This document shows, in pieces, positions 1 to 8,976 of a stretch of 64,000 bases of DNA. A model generated the notes under the pieces. It ran no database searches. It worked only from the letters and a program-made list of their open reading frames with translations, and was not told the DNA's origin. The first letter of the stretch is position 1, and each line of letters starts with the position of its first letter. Position numbers and translations under genes: made by a program. The DNA comes from JALORV01 sp963712485. Lineage in GTDB: Bacteria > Pseudomonadota > Gammaproteobacteria > Burkholderiales > Burkholderiaceae_F. Where the stretch lies: the NCBI GenBank assembly GCA_963712485.1, contig CAVQID010000042.1:1-64000 (forward strand), in the 5' to 3' direction.

Positions 1-297
1 GCACTTGTCGCCCATGATCATGAAGGTCGCGGTGCCCTTGCCGAAGCATTCACCGATATTGGGACAGGTCGCCTCCTCGCACACCGTGTGGAGCCGATGT
101 TCACGCAGGATCGACTTGATCTCGTAGAACCGCGTCGACGGCGACCCGGCCTTGACGCGTATCCACTCGGGCTTGCGCAGCGCTTCCGCGGCGGGAACCG
201 GCTTGATGTCGAAGCGCTTGAAGACCTTGCCCGTCTTGGCTTCGCCCTTGAGCTTGGCGTACGGGTCGCGCGGAACAGGCGGTACTTCGCTGGACAT
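1..297 (-). CDS. lipA: Lipoyl synthase LipA, N-terminal part (cut by window edge)
   Basis: Radical-SAM enzyme that inserts two sulfurs into protein-bound octanoyl groups to make lipoyl cofactors. The 99 visible codons contain the auxiliary-cluster motif C-x4-C-x5-C (CEEATCPNIGEC), and the last visible residue (GDKC) is the first cysteine of the radical-SAM CX3CX2C motif. The start MSSEVPPVPRDPY fits the family's variable N-terminus. The rest of the gene lies beyond position 1. It follows lipB in the same direction with an 83-bp gap, the usual lipB-lipA order, so octanoyl transfer and sulfur insertion are encoded together. Confidence 0.95.
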   Translation of the reverse strand, partial: MSSEVPPVPRDPYAKLKGEAKTGKVFKRFDIKPVPAAEALRKPEWIRVKAGSPSTRFYEIKSILREHRLHTVCEEATCPNIGECFGKGTATFMIMGDKC

Positions 298-380
298 GTC
301 GGCGGGCCGCGGCATGGACCGGCGGCGCTTGGGCCACTCATCGGGCCCGAAGGCTGCAAGTGTAGCCAACCGTCAGGGTT

Positions 381-1020
381 TCAAGGCGTGAGGTGCGCCG
401 CCAGTCGCTGCGCCAGACCGCGGCAACGGCGGCGCGGTCAGCGCGGACCCCGACACTGGCGAGGTCAATCGTCGGCAGGCCGGCATAGCCACAGGGGTTG
501 ATCAACGTGAACGGCGCTAGGTCCATCGACACGTTGAGCGCGACGCCGTGGTAGCTGCGCGCGTGCGTCACCTTGATGCCGAGCGCGGCGACCTTGGCGA
601 GACCGGCGAATTCGCCGACCGCGGCCGCTTCAGGCCAAGGCACGAAGACCCCCGGCGCGCCGCGCACGCGACGGCCGTCGACGCCGAGCAGTTTCGAGCG
701 TCTGGATGACGGACTGCTCGATGCGGAACACCAGTTCCTTGACGAAGACACCCAAGGCGGCGCAGATCGACCAGCGGGTAGGCGACGACGCCGCCGGGTC
801 CGTGATACGTGATCTGGCCGCCGCGATCCGTCGCCACGACGGGTATCGCCGTGTCGGCCAGCAGGTGCTCGCGTCGGCCGGCCTGCCCGAGCGTGAAGAC
901 CGGCGCGTGCTCGACCAGCCACAGTTCGTCTTCGGTAGCCGCTGTGCGCTGCGCAGTGAACTCGCGCATGGCCTGCCATGTCGGCAGATAGTCGGCGCGC
1001 CCGAGGTCGCGCACGATCAT
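381..1020 (-). CDS. lipB: Octanoyltransferase LipB, reading frame broken by three indels
   Basis: Transfers octanoyl from acyl carrier protein to lipoyl domains, the step before LipA. Family blocks are clear but fall in different frames: GGQITYHGPGG then YPLVDLRRLG; VFVKELVFRIEQSVIQTLE; LLGVDGRRVRGAPGVF; KVAALGIKV; YHGVALNVSMDLAPF; INPCGY. Frames change at the CCC run 751-753 (one extra base), at TTT 692-694 (one extra) and near 416 (one missing). Correcting all three gives 213 codons including a stop at 381-383, ending RLAAHLTP, a natural LipB terminus. Because the three repairs give an exact codon count and no domain is lost, consensus errors are likelier than a true pseudogene. Confidence 0.85.
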
Positions 1021-1041
1021 CGCGGGGTCACGTACATCAGT

Positions 1042-1323
1042 TCAAAGGACGATCTTGACCATCGGATGGCTGGTCAGCGCGCGATAGATCGCATCGAGCT
1101 GTTCGCGCGAGACCGCCCGTATCGTGGCGGTCAGCGAAATGTAGTTGCCATCCTTGGAGCTGCGCATTTCCAGCGTCGATGCATCGAAATCCGGCGCGTG
1201 CAGCAGCACCACGTCGACGATCGCCTGAGCGAAGCCGTCGTCCCTTTTTCCCATGATCTTGATCGGGAAGTCCGTCGGAAACACGAGCCCCTTCGGGCCG
1301 TTCGACTCGGAGGTATCGCTCAC
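1042..1323 (-). CDS. ybeD: DUF493/YbeD family protein
   Basis: Small 93-residue protein of the YbeD/DUF493 family, an ACT-like fold of uncertain regulatory function found beside lipB in many proteobacteria. Visible signatures are FPTDFPIKIMGK near the N-terminus and LTATIRAVSREQLDAIYRAL toward the C-terminus, and the length matches the family. The start is GTG at 1323, with a GGAGG Shine-Dalgarno element about seven bases upstream. It sits between dat and lipB, 21 bp before lipB, so is likely co-transcribed. The molecular role cannot be read from sequence. Confidence 0.9.
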   Translation of the reverse strand: MSDTSESNGPKGLVFPTDFPIKIMGKRDDGFAQAIVDVVLLHAPDFDASTLEMRSSKDGNYISLTATIRAVSREQLDAIYRALTSHPMVKIVL

Positions 1324-1365
1324 TCCGTCCTCCCCGTGACAGCCCGCATCGCGGCGATGCGGCGG

Positions 1366-2286
1366 CTACGCCGCGAGCGCGCCGCGTCCGCCACGCAGCG
1401 CCTTGCGCTCGACCCAGCGGAGTGCATCGGCGCGCTTGGCCGCCTGGAACCATGATTGCATTTTCCGGTAGACGGGTCCGGGCCGGCCGGTGCCGACTGG
1501 TACGCCGTCGAGCAACGTGATCGGCAGGACCTCGCGACCCGAGGAGCTGAGCCACAGTTCGTCGGCGCTGCGCAGTTCCTCTTCGGAAATCGGCCGTAGC
1601 TCGAGCGCGAGTCCGTGTTCGCGCGCCAGGTCGTAGCTCGCATCACAGGTGATGCCGGGCAGGATCTGCACCGACTTGCGCGGCGCGAGCAGCGTGCCGC
1701 TGCTGACCACCATGACGTTTGCGCTCGATGCTTCGGTCGAAGTCCCTCGCGCAGCATCACCGTCTCGAAGGCGCCCCGGTCTACGGCGTACTGCTTCATC
1801 AGGACATTGCCGAGCAGCGAGACACTCTTGATGTCGCAATGGAGCCAGCGCTCGTCGGCGTGCGTGACCACCGCGACGCCGTTCTCGACCTGTTCGGCGG
1901 GAATCGCGGGCCACGGAGACGTGTTCATGAACACCGTCGGCGCGACGTCGGCCGGAAAGGCGTGATCGCGCTTGGCTACGCCGCGTGTCACCTGTAGGTA
2001 AACCGATTGTCGCTGCCACGGATGGCGCTCGATGATCTCGTCGACCAGATTGAGCCACTGCTCTGTTGTATACGGGTTCGTCATGCGGATGCCATCACAA
2101 CTGCGCTGCAGCCGATCGCAGTGCTGCTGCGCGCGGAACGCGCCGCACGCCGTCCACGGTGTCGACCGGTATCAGCTCGTAGACACCGTCGCCGAAGATG
2201 AATCCTCGATCGAGGACCGAAATGGTCGCGTCGGCCAGCGCTTTCCACTGGCCGTTAAGAAAACAGGTCGACTCGTTCCATTCCAT
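1366..2286 (-). CDS. dat: D-amino acid (D-alanine) aminotransferase, class IV, with two frameshifts
   Basis: PLP-dependent fold-type IV aminotransferase, probably interconverting D-alanine and D-glutamate for peptidoglycan precursors. The N-terminus (VLDRGFIFGDGVYELIPV), the middle (RHPWQRQSVYLQVTRG, IKSVSLLGNVL with the PLP lysine, GAFETVMLREG) and the C-terminal half (SSANVMVVSSGTLLAP, LPGITCDASYDLA) lie in three frames. The first break, near 2139-2144, fits loss of GC from a GCGCGC tract; the second, near 1740, fits loss of one T. Repair gives 307 residues, normal for the family. The ATG at 2286 overlaps the dacA stop (TGATG), so translation is coupled to dacA, consistent with a shared D-alanine context. 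Confidence 0.82.
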
Positions 2287-3506
2287 CAGTTCCGTCTCCG
2301 CCACCACAGCCTGACCGCATCGTACGCGCGCCCGAAAAGACCTGCCGGCTGTACCGCCTCGAGCGCGACGATTGCCGCGTCGGCGACGGTTCGCCCGTCG
2401 GCTGACACCTTCAGCCGGCCGACGGTTTCGCCTTTGGCGAGCGGAGCGAGCAGCGGGTCGGGACGTTGATCGCTGAGCGCAGGCCGCGCTCGCCGAGCCG
2501 TTGCAGCTCGTCCGTCGGCAGCGTGATGTAGACGTCGCGTTCCGGTCCGATCGGCACTTCAGACGAGTCGCCTTTCCACACCTCGGCGCGTGCCAGCACA
2601 TGGCCACCGCGGTAGGCGAGAACGGTGTCGTACGCGGTGTACCCGTAGTTCAGCAGTCGCAACGCCTCCTGGGTGCGTACCGCATCGCTGGGTGCACCGA
2701 GCACGATCGCGACGAGCCGGCGCTCGAACGCAGAGTCCGCGGTGCCGCGCGCCGGCCGGCGGTCGCGACGATCGACCAGCCGCTCGCTTCCAGCTGTCCG
2801 GTCTTCAGGCCGTCGACCGCCGGGTCGCTCCACAGCAATCGGTTGGAATTTGCCTGCGTGATGTGGTTGTAGGTGAGTTCCCGCTCCCGGGAAGAGCGGG
2901 CGAAACTGCGGGTAGTCGGCCTGCAGTCGCAACGCCAGGCGCGCAAGGTCGCGGGGGCTCGAGTACTGCTGCGCGTCGGAAAACCCGGTGGGATTGGCAA
3001 ACCGCGTATCGATCATTCCGAGGCGTCGTGCTTCGGCATTCATGCGCTCGACGAACGCGGTCTGGGAGCCCGGAGGCGTGCTCGGCGAGCGCCACTGCAG
3101 CATCGTTGCCGGAGGCGATGATCAGTCCGCGCAGAAGGTCGTGCACGGACACCGGCCGGCCGGGTTCGACGAACATGCGGGAACCGCTGCGCCCGGGCGC
3201 AGCGAAGGCAGCCGGTGATACTGCGACCTGATCGTCCAAGGCGATGCGCTTTTCGGCAAGGGCAATGAACACGACGTAGGCCGTCATCAACTTGACCAGC
3301 GACGCGGGCTGCATCCGCAGCGTCGGTTCGTGTGCGGCCAGGTTCGCGCCGCTGGCGACATCGAGCAGCAGCCAGGAACGTGCGGAAAGCGACGGAGCCT
3401 GCGCGCGGACGGCGCCGGCAGCGACCAGCATGGCCATCATCGCAACGGCGTGGAGCGCGAAATTGAACGAGCGTTTCAAGATTCGCGCGCGCGGGGCGCG
3501 TGCCAT
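2286..3506 (-). CDS. dacA: D-alanyl-D-alanine carboxypeptidase (DacA/PBP5-like), four frameshifts
   Basis: Penicillin-binding protein of the S11 family that trims terminal D-Ala from peptidoglycan stem peptides. It begins with a signal peptide (hydrophobic stretch VAMMAMLVAAGAVRAQA) and has all three catalytic motifs: SxxK in PASLVKLM, SxN in IASGNDAAVAL, and KTG in DGLKTGQLEASGW. The PBP5 C-terminal domain follows, then an amphipathic end GRAYDAVRLWWRRRN typical of the membrane anchor. The reading frame changes at 3069-3071 and 2889-2891 (one extra base each) and near 2745 and 2460-2462 (one missing each). The net change is zero and the repaired length is 406 residues, as expected. Confidence 0.87.
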
Positions 3507-3565
3507 GTGTCGATGCCCGTTACGATAGCCGGGCGCCGTTGAAGTTCCGCCGGATGACGGCGTGT

Positions 3566-4078
3566 CTAGCGCTTGCGCAGTGCGCGCAGGTAATCGGCGG
3601 CAGCAGCGGCACCCAGTGCTGCGGTGACGAAGCGTTCGGCCTCGCGCACCCGCTCGCGGAAATCCTCGATCGACTTGCAACTCTCGATGCGCATCGACAT
3701 CACTTCGGCTTCCGGGCCGAGGCGATCGGTGAGTTCGCGTACGGCACGGCGCTTCGCCTCCTCGAGCGTCATCGGGTTGGGCTCATCGCCGCTCGATGGC
3801 CCCTGCGTGGTCGGCAGCGCGTCCATCTCGCGCCCGGCCACGGTGGGTACATCGATCGCCTGATTGGCGGAATTGCGATGGATCAGGCCCGCGCCTTCGA
3901 GCTGCGCCATCACTGCATCGATTTCGCCCGGGCGCAGCAGGACCGCGAGCTCATCGACGCTGCGCTTGCCATCCACCATGATCAGAACGCGTCGCGTCGT
4001 CATCGACAGTTGCGCGCTGCGCATCGCGATTTCCGCGACGCCCTTTGGAGTCTTCGAGAAGACGAGCGAACCGTCCAT
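3566..4078 (-). CDS. Conserved hypothetical protein, winged-helix-like N-terminus
   Basis: A 170-residue soluble protein with no signal peptide or membrane segment. Residues about 30-70 (RRVLIMVDGKRSVDELAVLL, ending EGAGLIHR) resemble the short helix-turn-helix or winged-helix module that starts several uncharacterised betaproteobacterial regulators. The middle is low-complexity, and the last 65 residues are a charged helical region (EEAKRRAVRELTDRLG, EDFRERVREAERFV). It stands 59 bp upstream of dacA in the same direction. I do not recognise a function; a regulatory or scaffold role is only a guess from the N-terminal pattern. Confidence 0.75.
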   Translation of the reverse strand: MDGSLVFSKTPKGVAEIAMRSAQLSMTTRRVLIMVDGKRSVDELAVLLRPGEIDAVMAQLEGAGLIHRNSANQAIDVPTVAGREMDALPTTQGPSSGDEPNPMTLEEAKRRAVRELTDRLGPEAEVMSMRIESCKSIEDFRERVREAERFVTAALGAAAAADYLRALRKR

Positions 4079-4152
4079 GTGTCCCTGTCGCCGTCGGCGG
4101 CGATTCTGAATCTGTCGCTGTCCGCTCGGGTGGCGGCAACGACCTAGAACTT

Positions 4153-4836
4153 TTAATGGCTTTGCTGGGCGGCGTCAAATTGCGAGATGCCGCGAATGTG
4201 TGCGCTTATTCGCCCTTTAAGCGTGGTCAGACGGCGGTGGAAAAAGTGGTCCGCGCCGGGGATCACGAGCACGGGCAGGCCCTGCGGGCGCGCCCAGTCG
4301 AGCACTGCAGCAAGCGCGATCGTCTCGTCGCTTTCGCCGTGGATGACCAGCGTGTCGCTGCGCACGTCGGGCATCGGCCATTTCCCGGCCGCCGCGCCAA
4401 CGAGGATCAGGTAGTCGGCCGGGCGTCCCTGCTCGGCCAAGGCCCGCGCCGCGCGGGCTGCGGCGACGAAACTGCCGAACGAGAAGCCCGCCAGGGCGAG
4501 CGGATAAGTGGATGGCAGTCGTTCGGAGATGTCGCCGAGTGTTGGCGTGGTGCGCACAACATGCAGGAAGTCTTCGGTCTCGCCGTCACCGGCATCGTGT
4601 GTGCCGTCTGATGCGCCAACGCCGCGGAAGTTGAATCGCACGGCGAGCCAACCCAGCGCGGAAAAGGTGCGCGCGATCGTCGCTGCAACCTTGTTGTCCA
4701 TCGTGCCGCCGTAAAGTGGGTGCGGATGGCCCACGCAGGCGAGGCCGCCCACCGCCGCGCCAACAGGCCAGTCGAGCGCAAGTTCGATCTGTCCTGCCGG
4801 GCCCGCGATCAGACGCTTCTCGGCACGCGGCGTCAT
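4153..4836 (-). CDS. Alpha/beta hydrolase (COG2945-type)
   Basis: Serine hydrolase of the alpha/beta fold, 227 residues. It shows the oxyanion region HPHPLYGGTMDNKV, the RFNFRGVGASDG strand-turn, the nucleophile elbow GFSFGS, a late acidic segment (IHGESDETI) and the catalytic histidine in IPGADHFFHRRL. This is the compact COG2945 family, whose substrates are mostly unknown. The ATG at 4836 overlaps the TGA of the upstream ferredoxin gene by one base, and a TTG one codon earlier is a less likely start. The pair is therefore probably an operon. Substrate cannot be inferred. Confidence 0.85.
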   Translation of the reverse strand: MTPRAEKRLIAGPAGQIELALDWPVGAAVGGLACVGHPHPLYGGTMDNKVAATIARTFSALGWLAVRFNFRGVGASDGTHDAGDGETEDFLHVVRTTPTLGDISERLPSTYPLALAGFSFGSFVAAARAARALAEQGRPADYLILVGAAAGKWPMPDVRSDTLVIHGESDETIALAAVLDWARPQGLPVLVIPGADHFFHRRLTTLKGRISAHIRGISQFDAAQQSH

Positions 4837-5144
4837 CAAATCAGCAGGCGATCAACCACGCGACCTTTGACCAGATGCGAATCGATGATCTCATCGATGT
4901 CGTGCCGGTCCACGTAGGTGTACCAGACGGCCTCGGGGTACACGACGATGCAGGGACCCTCGTCGCAGCGGTCAAGGCAGCCCGCCTTGTTGATGCGCAC
5001 CTTGCCTTCGCCGTTCAGTCCGAGCGCCTTGATCCGCGCCTTGGCGTGTTGCTGCATTTCAGCGGCATGGTGTCGCCCGCAGCACGCCGCGCCGTCCTCG
5101 CGTTCGTTCAGGCAGAAGAAGACATGATGCTTGTAGTGGCTCAT
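4836..5144 (-). CDS. (2Fe-2S) thioredoxin-fold ferredoxin
   Basis: A 102-residue protein of the thioredoxin-like [2Fe-2S] ferredoxin family. It begins SHYKHHVFFCLNER and carries the cysteine-rich elements GAACCG and CLDRCDEGPC, which together supply the cluster ligands, followed by the family's VVYPEAVWYTYV strand. Its physiological partner is unknown; in other bacteria such proteins sit beside oxidoreductases or hydrolases. Here it is translationally coupled to the hydrolase gene downstream and lies 36 bp after the VanZ-like gene. Confidence 0.88.
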   Translation of the reverse strand: MSHYKHHVFFCLNEREDGAACCGRHHAAEMQQHAKARIKALGLNGEGKVRINKAGCLDRCDEGPCIVVYPEAVWYTYVDRHDIDEIIDSHLVKGRVVDRLLI

Positions 5145-5180
5145 GGGCGCGGTGCCAAAGAAGCCATTATAGGAACGAAC

Positions 5181-6299
5181 TCAGCCGCGCCCGGATCCGC
5201 GCAGGACCAGCGCGGCCGCCAGGAACATCGGCCATAGTGTGGACAGCCAGTCTGCAAGCTGGTTGAAGTTGAGCAGACGACCCTGGCGCCATTCCTGCAT
5301 CTGCGCCAGATGGTATGGATTGTCAGGGGTTGCGTTGACCGCGACCAGTAGCGCCAGCAACGCTACCCAGGCGAGCCGCCCCTGCCAGGCGCGCGGCCCG
5401 CCGGTTGCCGCTGCCAGCGACAGGATGCCGAGCGCGAGCCCGCCGAAGACTCCCGGGGTGAGCCATGCCAACGCGCGCTCCGGACCGAACTGCACCGCAT
5501 TGGCCAGCGATTTCGCAGCCAGGCCGGCGCCGATGAGCGCTGCTAACAGCGGATAGCGCGGGGCATCCCGGCGCACGACCCAGCACAGCGCGAGTCCCAC
5601 GGCGAGCAGCGCGGAGGCGACGACGAAAGCTTCGGCAAGTACAAACTCTGCCGGACCGAAGCTCGCGGCATCGAACTCCCACCAGTGGCCGCCGAGTGCG
5701 ACGAGCACCGGTTCGAGGCTGCTGCGCAGGTCACCGTTGCCAAACAACATCGGCTCCGGATAGATCTGTGCGGCGGGCCATAGGGCGACCGCCATCAGCA
5801 CCGCGGTGGCATCGCGCTCGAACCAGCGGCGGCGCCACTCGAGCAGGCGGCCGCGGTCGATCAGCGCCGCCGCAAAGGGCGCCACGACCGCCGCGCCGAG
5901 GAGCGCGCCGAGCGAGTTGGTGGCCAGGTCGACATTGGATGCAATGCGCGACTCCAGGAACGACTGGCCCGCTTCGATCGTGGCGGCCAGCAGCAGCCCG
6001 GCTACGGTCGCGATCACGACCGCAGACGTGCCGCGTGTCCGCGGATAGAGTGCCAGCACAATCAGCCCGCCCAGAGGCGCGTAGGCGATAACGTTGACGA
6101 CCAGATCGAATGTTGTGATGTAGCGAGGCAGCGGTGCCGACAGGTACGCCAGCGGAGCGATGCCGAGGTCGCGCCAGCCCGACCAGGGGGCGAGACCGGA
6201 ATACAGCAGCAGCATCGCGTAGACGGCGCACGTCGACCGGGCGATCGGCGAGGCGCGCGTTCGCGATGTGGGTATCAGGCGGGAGTGCTCCAAGGGCAT
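5181..6299 (-). CDS. VanZ-like integral membrane protein
   Basis: A 372-residue polytopic membrane protein. The N-terminal third matches the VanZ-like family: STCAVYAMLLLYSGL, then DLVVNVIAYAPLGGLIVLAL, VAGLLLAATIEAGQSFL and SNVDLATNSLGALLGA, the conserved N-x-x-x-Y and D-x-x-x-N positions of the domain. About four more hydrophobic segments follow, making the protein longer than a lone VanZ domain. The biochemical role of chromosomal VanZ-like proteins is not established, and nothing here points to glycopeptide resistance. The start MPLEHSRLIPTS at 6299 is the first ATG of the frame; the gene is divergent from birA. Confidence 0.82.
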   Translation of the reverse strand: MPLEHSRLIPTSRTRASPIARSTCAVYAMLLLYSGLAPWSGWRDLGIAPLAYLSAPLPRYITTFDLVVNVIAYAPLGGLIVLALYPRTRGTSAVVIATVAGLLLAATIEAGQSFLESRIASNVDLATNSLGALLGAAVVAPFAAALIDRGRLLEWRRRWFERDATAVLMAVALWPAAQIYPEPMLFGNGDLRSSLEPVLVALGGHWWEFDAASFGPAEFVLAEAFVVASALLAVGLALCWVVRRDAPRYPLLAALIGAGLAAKSLANAVQFGPERALAWLTPGVFGGLALGILSLAAATGGPRAWQGRLAWVALLALLVAVNATPDNPYHLAQMQEWRQGRLLNFNQLADWLSTLWPMFLAAALVLRGSGRG

Positions 6300-6516
6300 C
6301 GCTGGCTCGTTCGCCGGGGGAGTTCAGTTGCCCCGGGCGTGTCTCGCCGATGCTACAGTGCCTCGAACGAAATCGAACGAAGATGCATGGGAAGGACGGT
6401 GCATCGGAGCAACAGGCATTGGAAACCTGCCCAGCAAGGCGCACTTCTCACCAAGGGCGCCGCGAAACTGTTCATCGGGCCAACGGCCAACGCACTTGAG
6501 CCAGCACCACTCCAAC

Positions 6517-7374
6517 ATGGCGCGTACTCCGGCGGCATTGTTCGACTCACCGCCGCTGCACAAGGCGGCCATCGAAAACTGGCTCCTTGAGGCCGGACTG
6601 ACCGAACCTGTCCAGGTGGGCGTTGTTCCGACCACCGGCTCGACCAACGAAGACCTGCTGGTGCGATGCCGGCTGGGCCAGCCGACGTCGGCTGTCCTGC
6701 TGGCGGCGGACGAGCAGACGGCGGGACGAGGCCGGCAACGGCGTCGATGGCTGGCGCGGCCGCGGTCGTCGCTTCTTCTTTCGCTCGCTGTCCCGTTGGT
6801 GTCATTGCCTGCGGCGCTGCCGGCAGTCACGCTCGCGTGCGGCGTCGCGCTGGCCGAGCTGCTCATTGCCCGCGGTGTGCCGGTGCAGCTCAAGTGGCCC
6901 AACGACGTGCTGCACGAGGGCCGCAAGCTTGCCGGACTACTGTGCGAGCTCGCCGTCGACGGCGATGCCCGGTCGACGCTGGTGGTCGGCATCGGCATCA
7001 ATGGGTGGCTGACCGACGAAGATCGCGCGGAGATCGTGCAGCCCGCGGCGGCGTTGGCCGACATCGTGCCGGCGCGGCTGCTCGCCGGAGAGCGCGAAGC
7101 TTGGATCGCCGCGATCATGGCGGCGTTGCTGCCGGTGGTGCGCCGCTTCGAGAACGACGGCTTCGTGCCATGGCGTGGCCGCTTCAATGAACTGCTTTAT
7201 GCGCGCGGCGAACGGGTCGACATCGTCGATGACGGGCGCACCGTTGTCAGCGGAACCGTCGTCGAAGCGGATGCCCTTGGCCGACTGACGTTGACGACCG
7301 CAAATGGCGCACGCAGCGTCAACGTCGGCGACGTATCGCTGCGGCGGCCGCCGACGGATGGCGCGCCAGAATGA
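6517..7374 (+). CDS. birA: Biotin-[acetyl-CoA-carboxylase] ligase BirA, without HTH domain
   Basis: Joins biotin to the carrier protein of acetyl-CoA carboxylase through biotinyl-AMP. The 285-residue product starts directly in the catalytic domain and lacks the N-terminal helix-turn-helix of the E. coli repressor, so it is a monofunctional (group I) ligase. Visible motifs are TTGSTNEDLL, the adenylate loop TAGRGRQRRRW, KWPNDVLHEGRKLAG and VVGIGINGW, plus a small C-terminal SH3-like domain (GERVDIVDDGRTVVSGTVV). The adenylate loop has arginine where most ligases have glycine (GRGRxGR). The gene overlaps coaX by four bases. Confidence 0.93.
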   Translation: MARTPAALFDSPPLHKAAIENWLLEAGLTEPVQVGVVPTTGSTNEDLLVRCRLGQPTSAVLLAADEQTAGRGRQRRRWLARPRSSLLLSLAVPLVSLPAALPAVTLACGVALAELLIARGVPVQLKWPNDVLHEGRKLAGLLCELAVDGDARSTLVVGIGINGWLTDEDRAEIVQPAAALADIVPARLLAGEREAWIAAIMAALLPVVRRFENDGFVPWRGRFNELLYARGERVDIVDDGRTVVSGTVVEADALGRLTLTTANGARSVNVGDVSLRRPPTDGAPE

Positions 7375-8159
7375 CGTTGGTGGTGGATGTCGGCAACACC
7401 GCGGTCAAGTGGGCCGTGGCCGAGGGCGCGGACCGGCTGGGAACTGTTGGCGTCGAACTTCACCAAGGGGTGACGGACCTGCAGGCGCGCCTGGCCGAGG
7501 CATGGCGGGGGCTGCCGGGCGGCACCGGTGGAGTCGGCTGCAGCGTGGCTGCGCCCGCTGTGCGCGCGGCGGTCGAGCGCGCCGCCGCGGCCTGCGGCCG
7601 GTCTCTGGTCTGGCTCGCGGCCGAAGCCCGGCATGACCACGTCGTCGCGCTGATCAACGGCTACCGCACGCCGGCGCAGCTCGGCGCCGATCGCTGGCAC
7701 GGCATGCTCGGCGCCTGCCTGCGACGACCCGGTCGTTCGTTCGTGCTGGTTGCGGCGGGCACTGCAACGACGATCGACTGCGTCGAGGCCGGCGTTGCGG
7801 CGGCGCGCTTCGTTGGCGGCTGCATAGCTCCGGGCACGCGGATGATGCTTGACGCGCTGGCGCATCGCACCGCGGGGCTGCCGCAGGCGCGGGGAGCAGC
7901 CGTCGAATTTCCGGACAACACGGATGATGCGATCACGACGGGCGTGGCCGATGCGCAGTCCGGCCTCGCAATGCAGGTCGTGCGCCGTTTTGCGCGGCGA
8001 CTAGGAGACACGCCGGCGATATTGGTCAGCGGCGGCGACGCCGACCTGCTGGCTGAACGTCTTCGCGAAGGTGGCCTCGAACCGTCAATCGAACATAATC
8101 TCGTGCTGGCCGGGCTATCGCTGCGGGTTCGACCGCCTGAACCTGACGTTCAACGATGA
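7371..8159 (+). CDS. coaX: Type III pantothenate kinase
   Basis: First committed enzyme of coenzyme A synthesis, ATP-dependent phosphorylation of pantothenate, by the CoaX type that is not feedback-inhibited by CoA. The N-terminal phosphate loop is TLVVDVGNTAVKWAV; later motifs are LGADRWHGMLGA and GTATTIDCVE, then FVGGCIAPGTRMMLDAL and VSGGDADLLAERL. Length (262 residues) is normal. The start ATG overlaps the birA stop (ATGA) and the stop overlaps the next ATG, making a tightly coupled birA-coaX-SPOR operon, an arrangement usual in betaproteobacteria. Confidence 0.93.
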   Translation: MTLVVDVGNTAVKWAVAEGADRLGTVGVELHQGVTDLQARLAEAWRGLPGGTGGVGCSVAAPAVRAAVERAAAACGRSLVWLAAEARHDHVVALINGYRTPAQLGADRWHGMLGACLRRPGRSFVLVAAGTATTIDCVEAGVAAARFVGGCIAPGTRMMLDALAHRTAGLPQARGAAVEFPDNTDDAITTGVADAQSGLAMQVVRRFARRLGDTPAILVSGGDADLLAERLREGGLEPSIEHNLVLAGLSLRVRPPEPDVQR

Positions 8160-8863
8160 AACTGGTGTTCCTTTTCCTGCTGCTGATCAACGTGGCGCTG
8201 TTTGCATGGCAGCAGGGCGCCTTCGGTCGCTTTGCGGAAAGCGGACGCGAGCCGGAGCGAATGGCACGGCAAATCGAACCCGAGCGCATCCGCGTGCTGA
8301 GCGAGAAGGATGTGCAGGAACTGCGAGAACGCGCGAACCAGACGCGGGCAGCCACGGCCACCGCCGCCGCGCCGCCGCCCCCTGCACCTGATATGTCCCT
8401 GCCCCAGGCCTGCGTTGAATTCGGCGATTTCCTCGGTGACGACGTGGCCCGCGTCGAGACTGCGCTGCTGAAGCTGGGTCTCGGCTCGCGGCAGACTGCG
8501 CGGCCGGTCGAGGTGGCGGGCTGGTATCAGGTGTATGTGCCACCGTACAAGACGCGGGCCGAGGCGGAGCGCGCGGCGGCTGAACTCGGCAAGCGCGGGG
8601 TCAAGGATCTGCTCGTAATGCCCGACGGGCCCTTGCGTCTGGGCATCAGCCTGGGATCTTTTCGCGACCCCGAACTGGCGAAGTCTCATGCGGCCTCGAT
8701 GGAAAAGCTCGGCATCAAGAACGTGCGCGTGGCCGACAAGCCCGCCACGGTAAGTGCGACGCGCTACCAGTTGCGCGAACTCGATGCCGGCGCGGCACAG
8801 CAGTTGGCGGCAATCAAGAAGGAATTCCCCGCCCAGACGCTGAGGCCGTGCAGCAGCGGCTGA
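8156..8863 (+). CDS. SPOR domain-containing membrane protein
   Basis: A 235-residue protein with one N-terminal membrane segment (KLVFLFLLLINVALFAW), then a charged helical stretch (EKDVQELRERANQTRA), an Ala/Pro-rich linker and a C-terminal SPOR-like region (GWYQVYVPPYKTRAEAERA to GISLGSFRDPELAKSHAA). SPOR domains bind denuded glycan strands at division septa; whether this one does is inferred from family membership only. ATGA overlap with coaX places it third in the operon. It is the usual third gene after birA and coaX in this bacterial group. Confidence 0.85.
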   Translation: MKLVFLFLLLINVALFAWQQGAFGRFAESGREPERMARQIEPERIRVLSEKDVQELRERANQTRAATATAAAPPPPAPDMSLPQACVEFGDFLGDDVARVETALLKLGLGSRQTARPVEVAGWYQVYVPPYKTRAEAERAAAELGKRGVKDLLVMPDGPLRLGISLGSFRDPELAKSHAASMEKLGIKNVRVADKPATVSATRYQLRELDAGAAQQLAAIKKEFPAQTLRPCSSG

Positions 8864-8976
8864 CAGGGAGTACTGATGCGGTCCGGCGCAGGGCAGCACT
8901 GCCCTTCGAACGCGTGGCTCGACACGCTTGAGTGTTCAGCGCGTGCAAGCCGGATTCACCACCGGCGCGCCGGGCT

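Noticed and set aside
5181..6299. VanZ-like protein as a glycopeptide-resistance gene
   Set aside because: No vanHAX or other resistance genes nearby; VanZ-like domains are common in chromosomes of Gram-negative bacteria with other or unknown roles.
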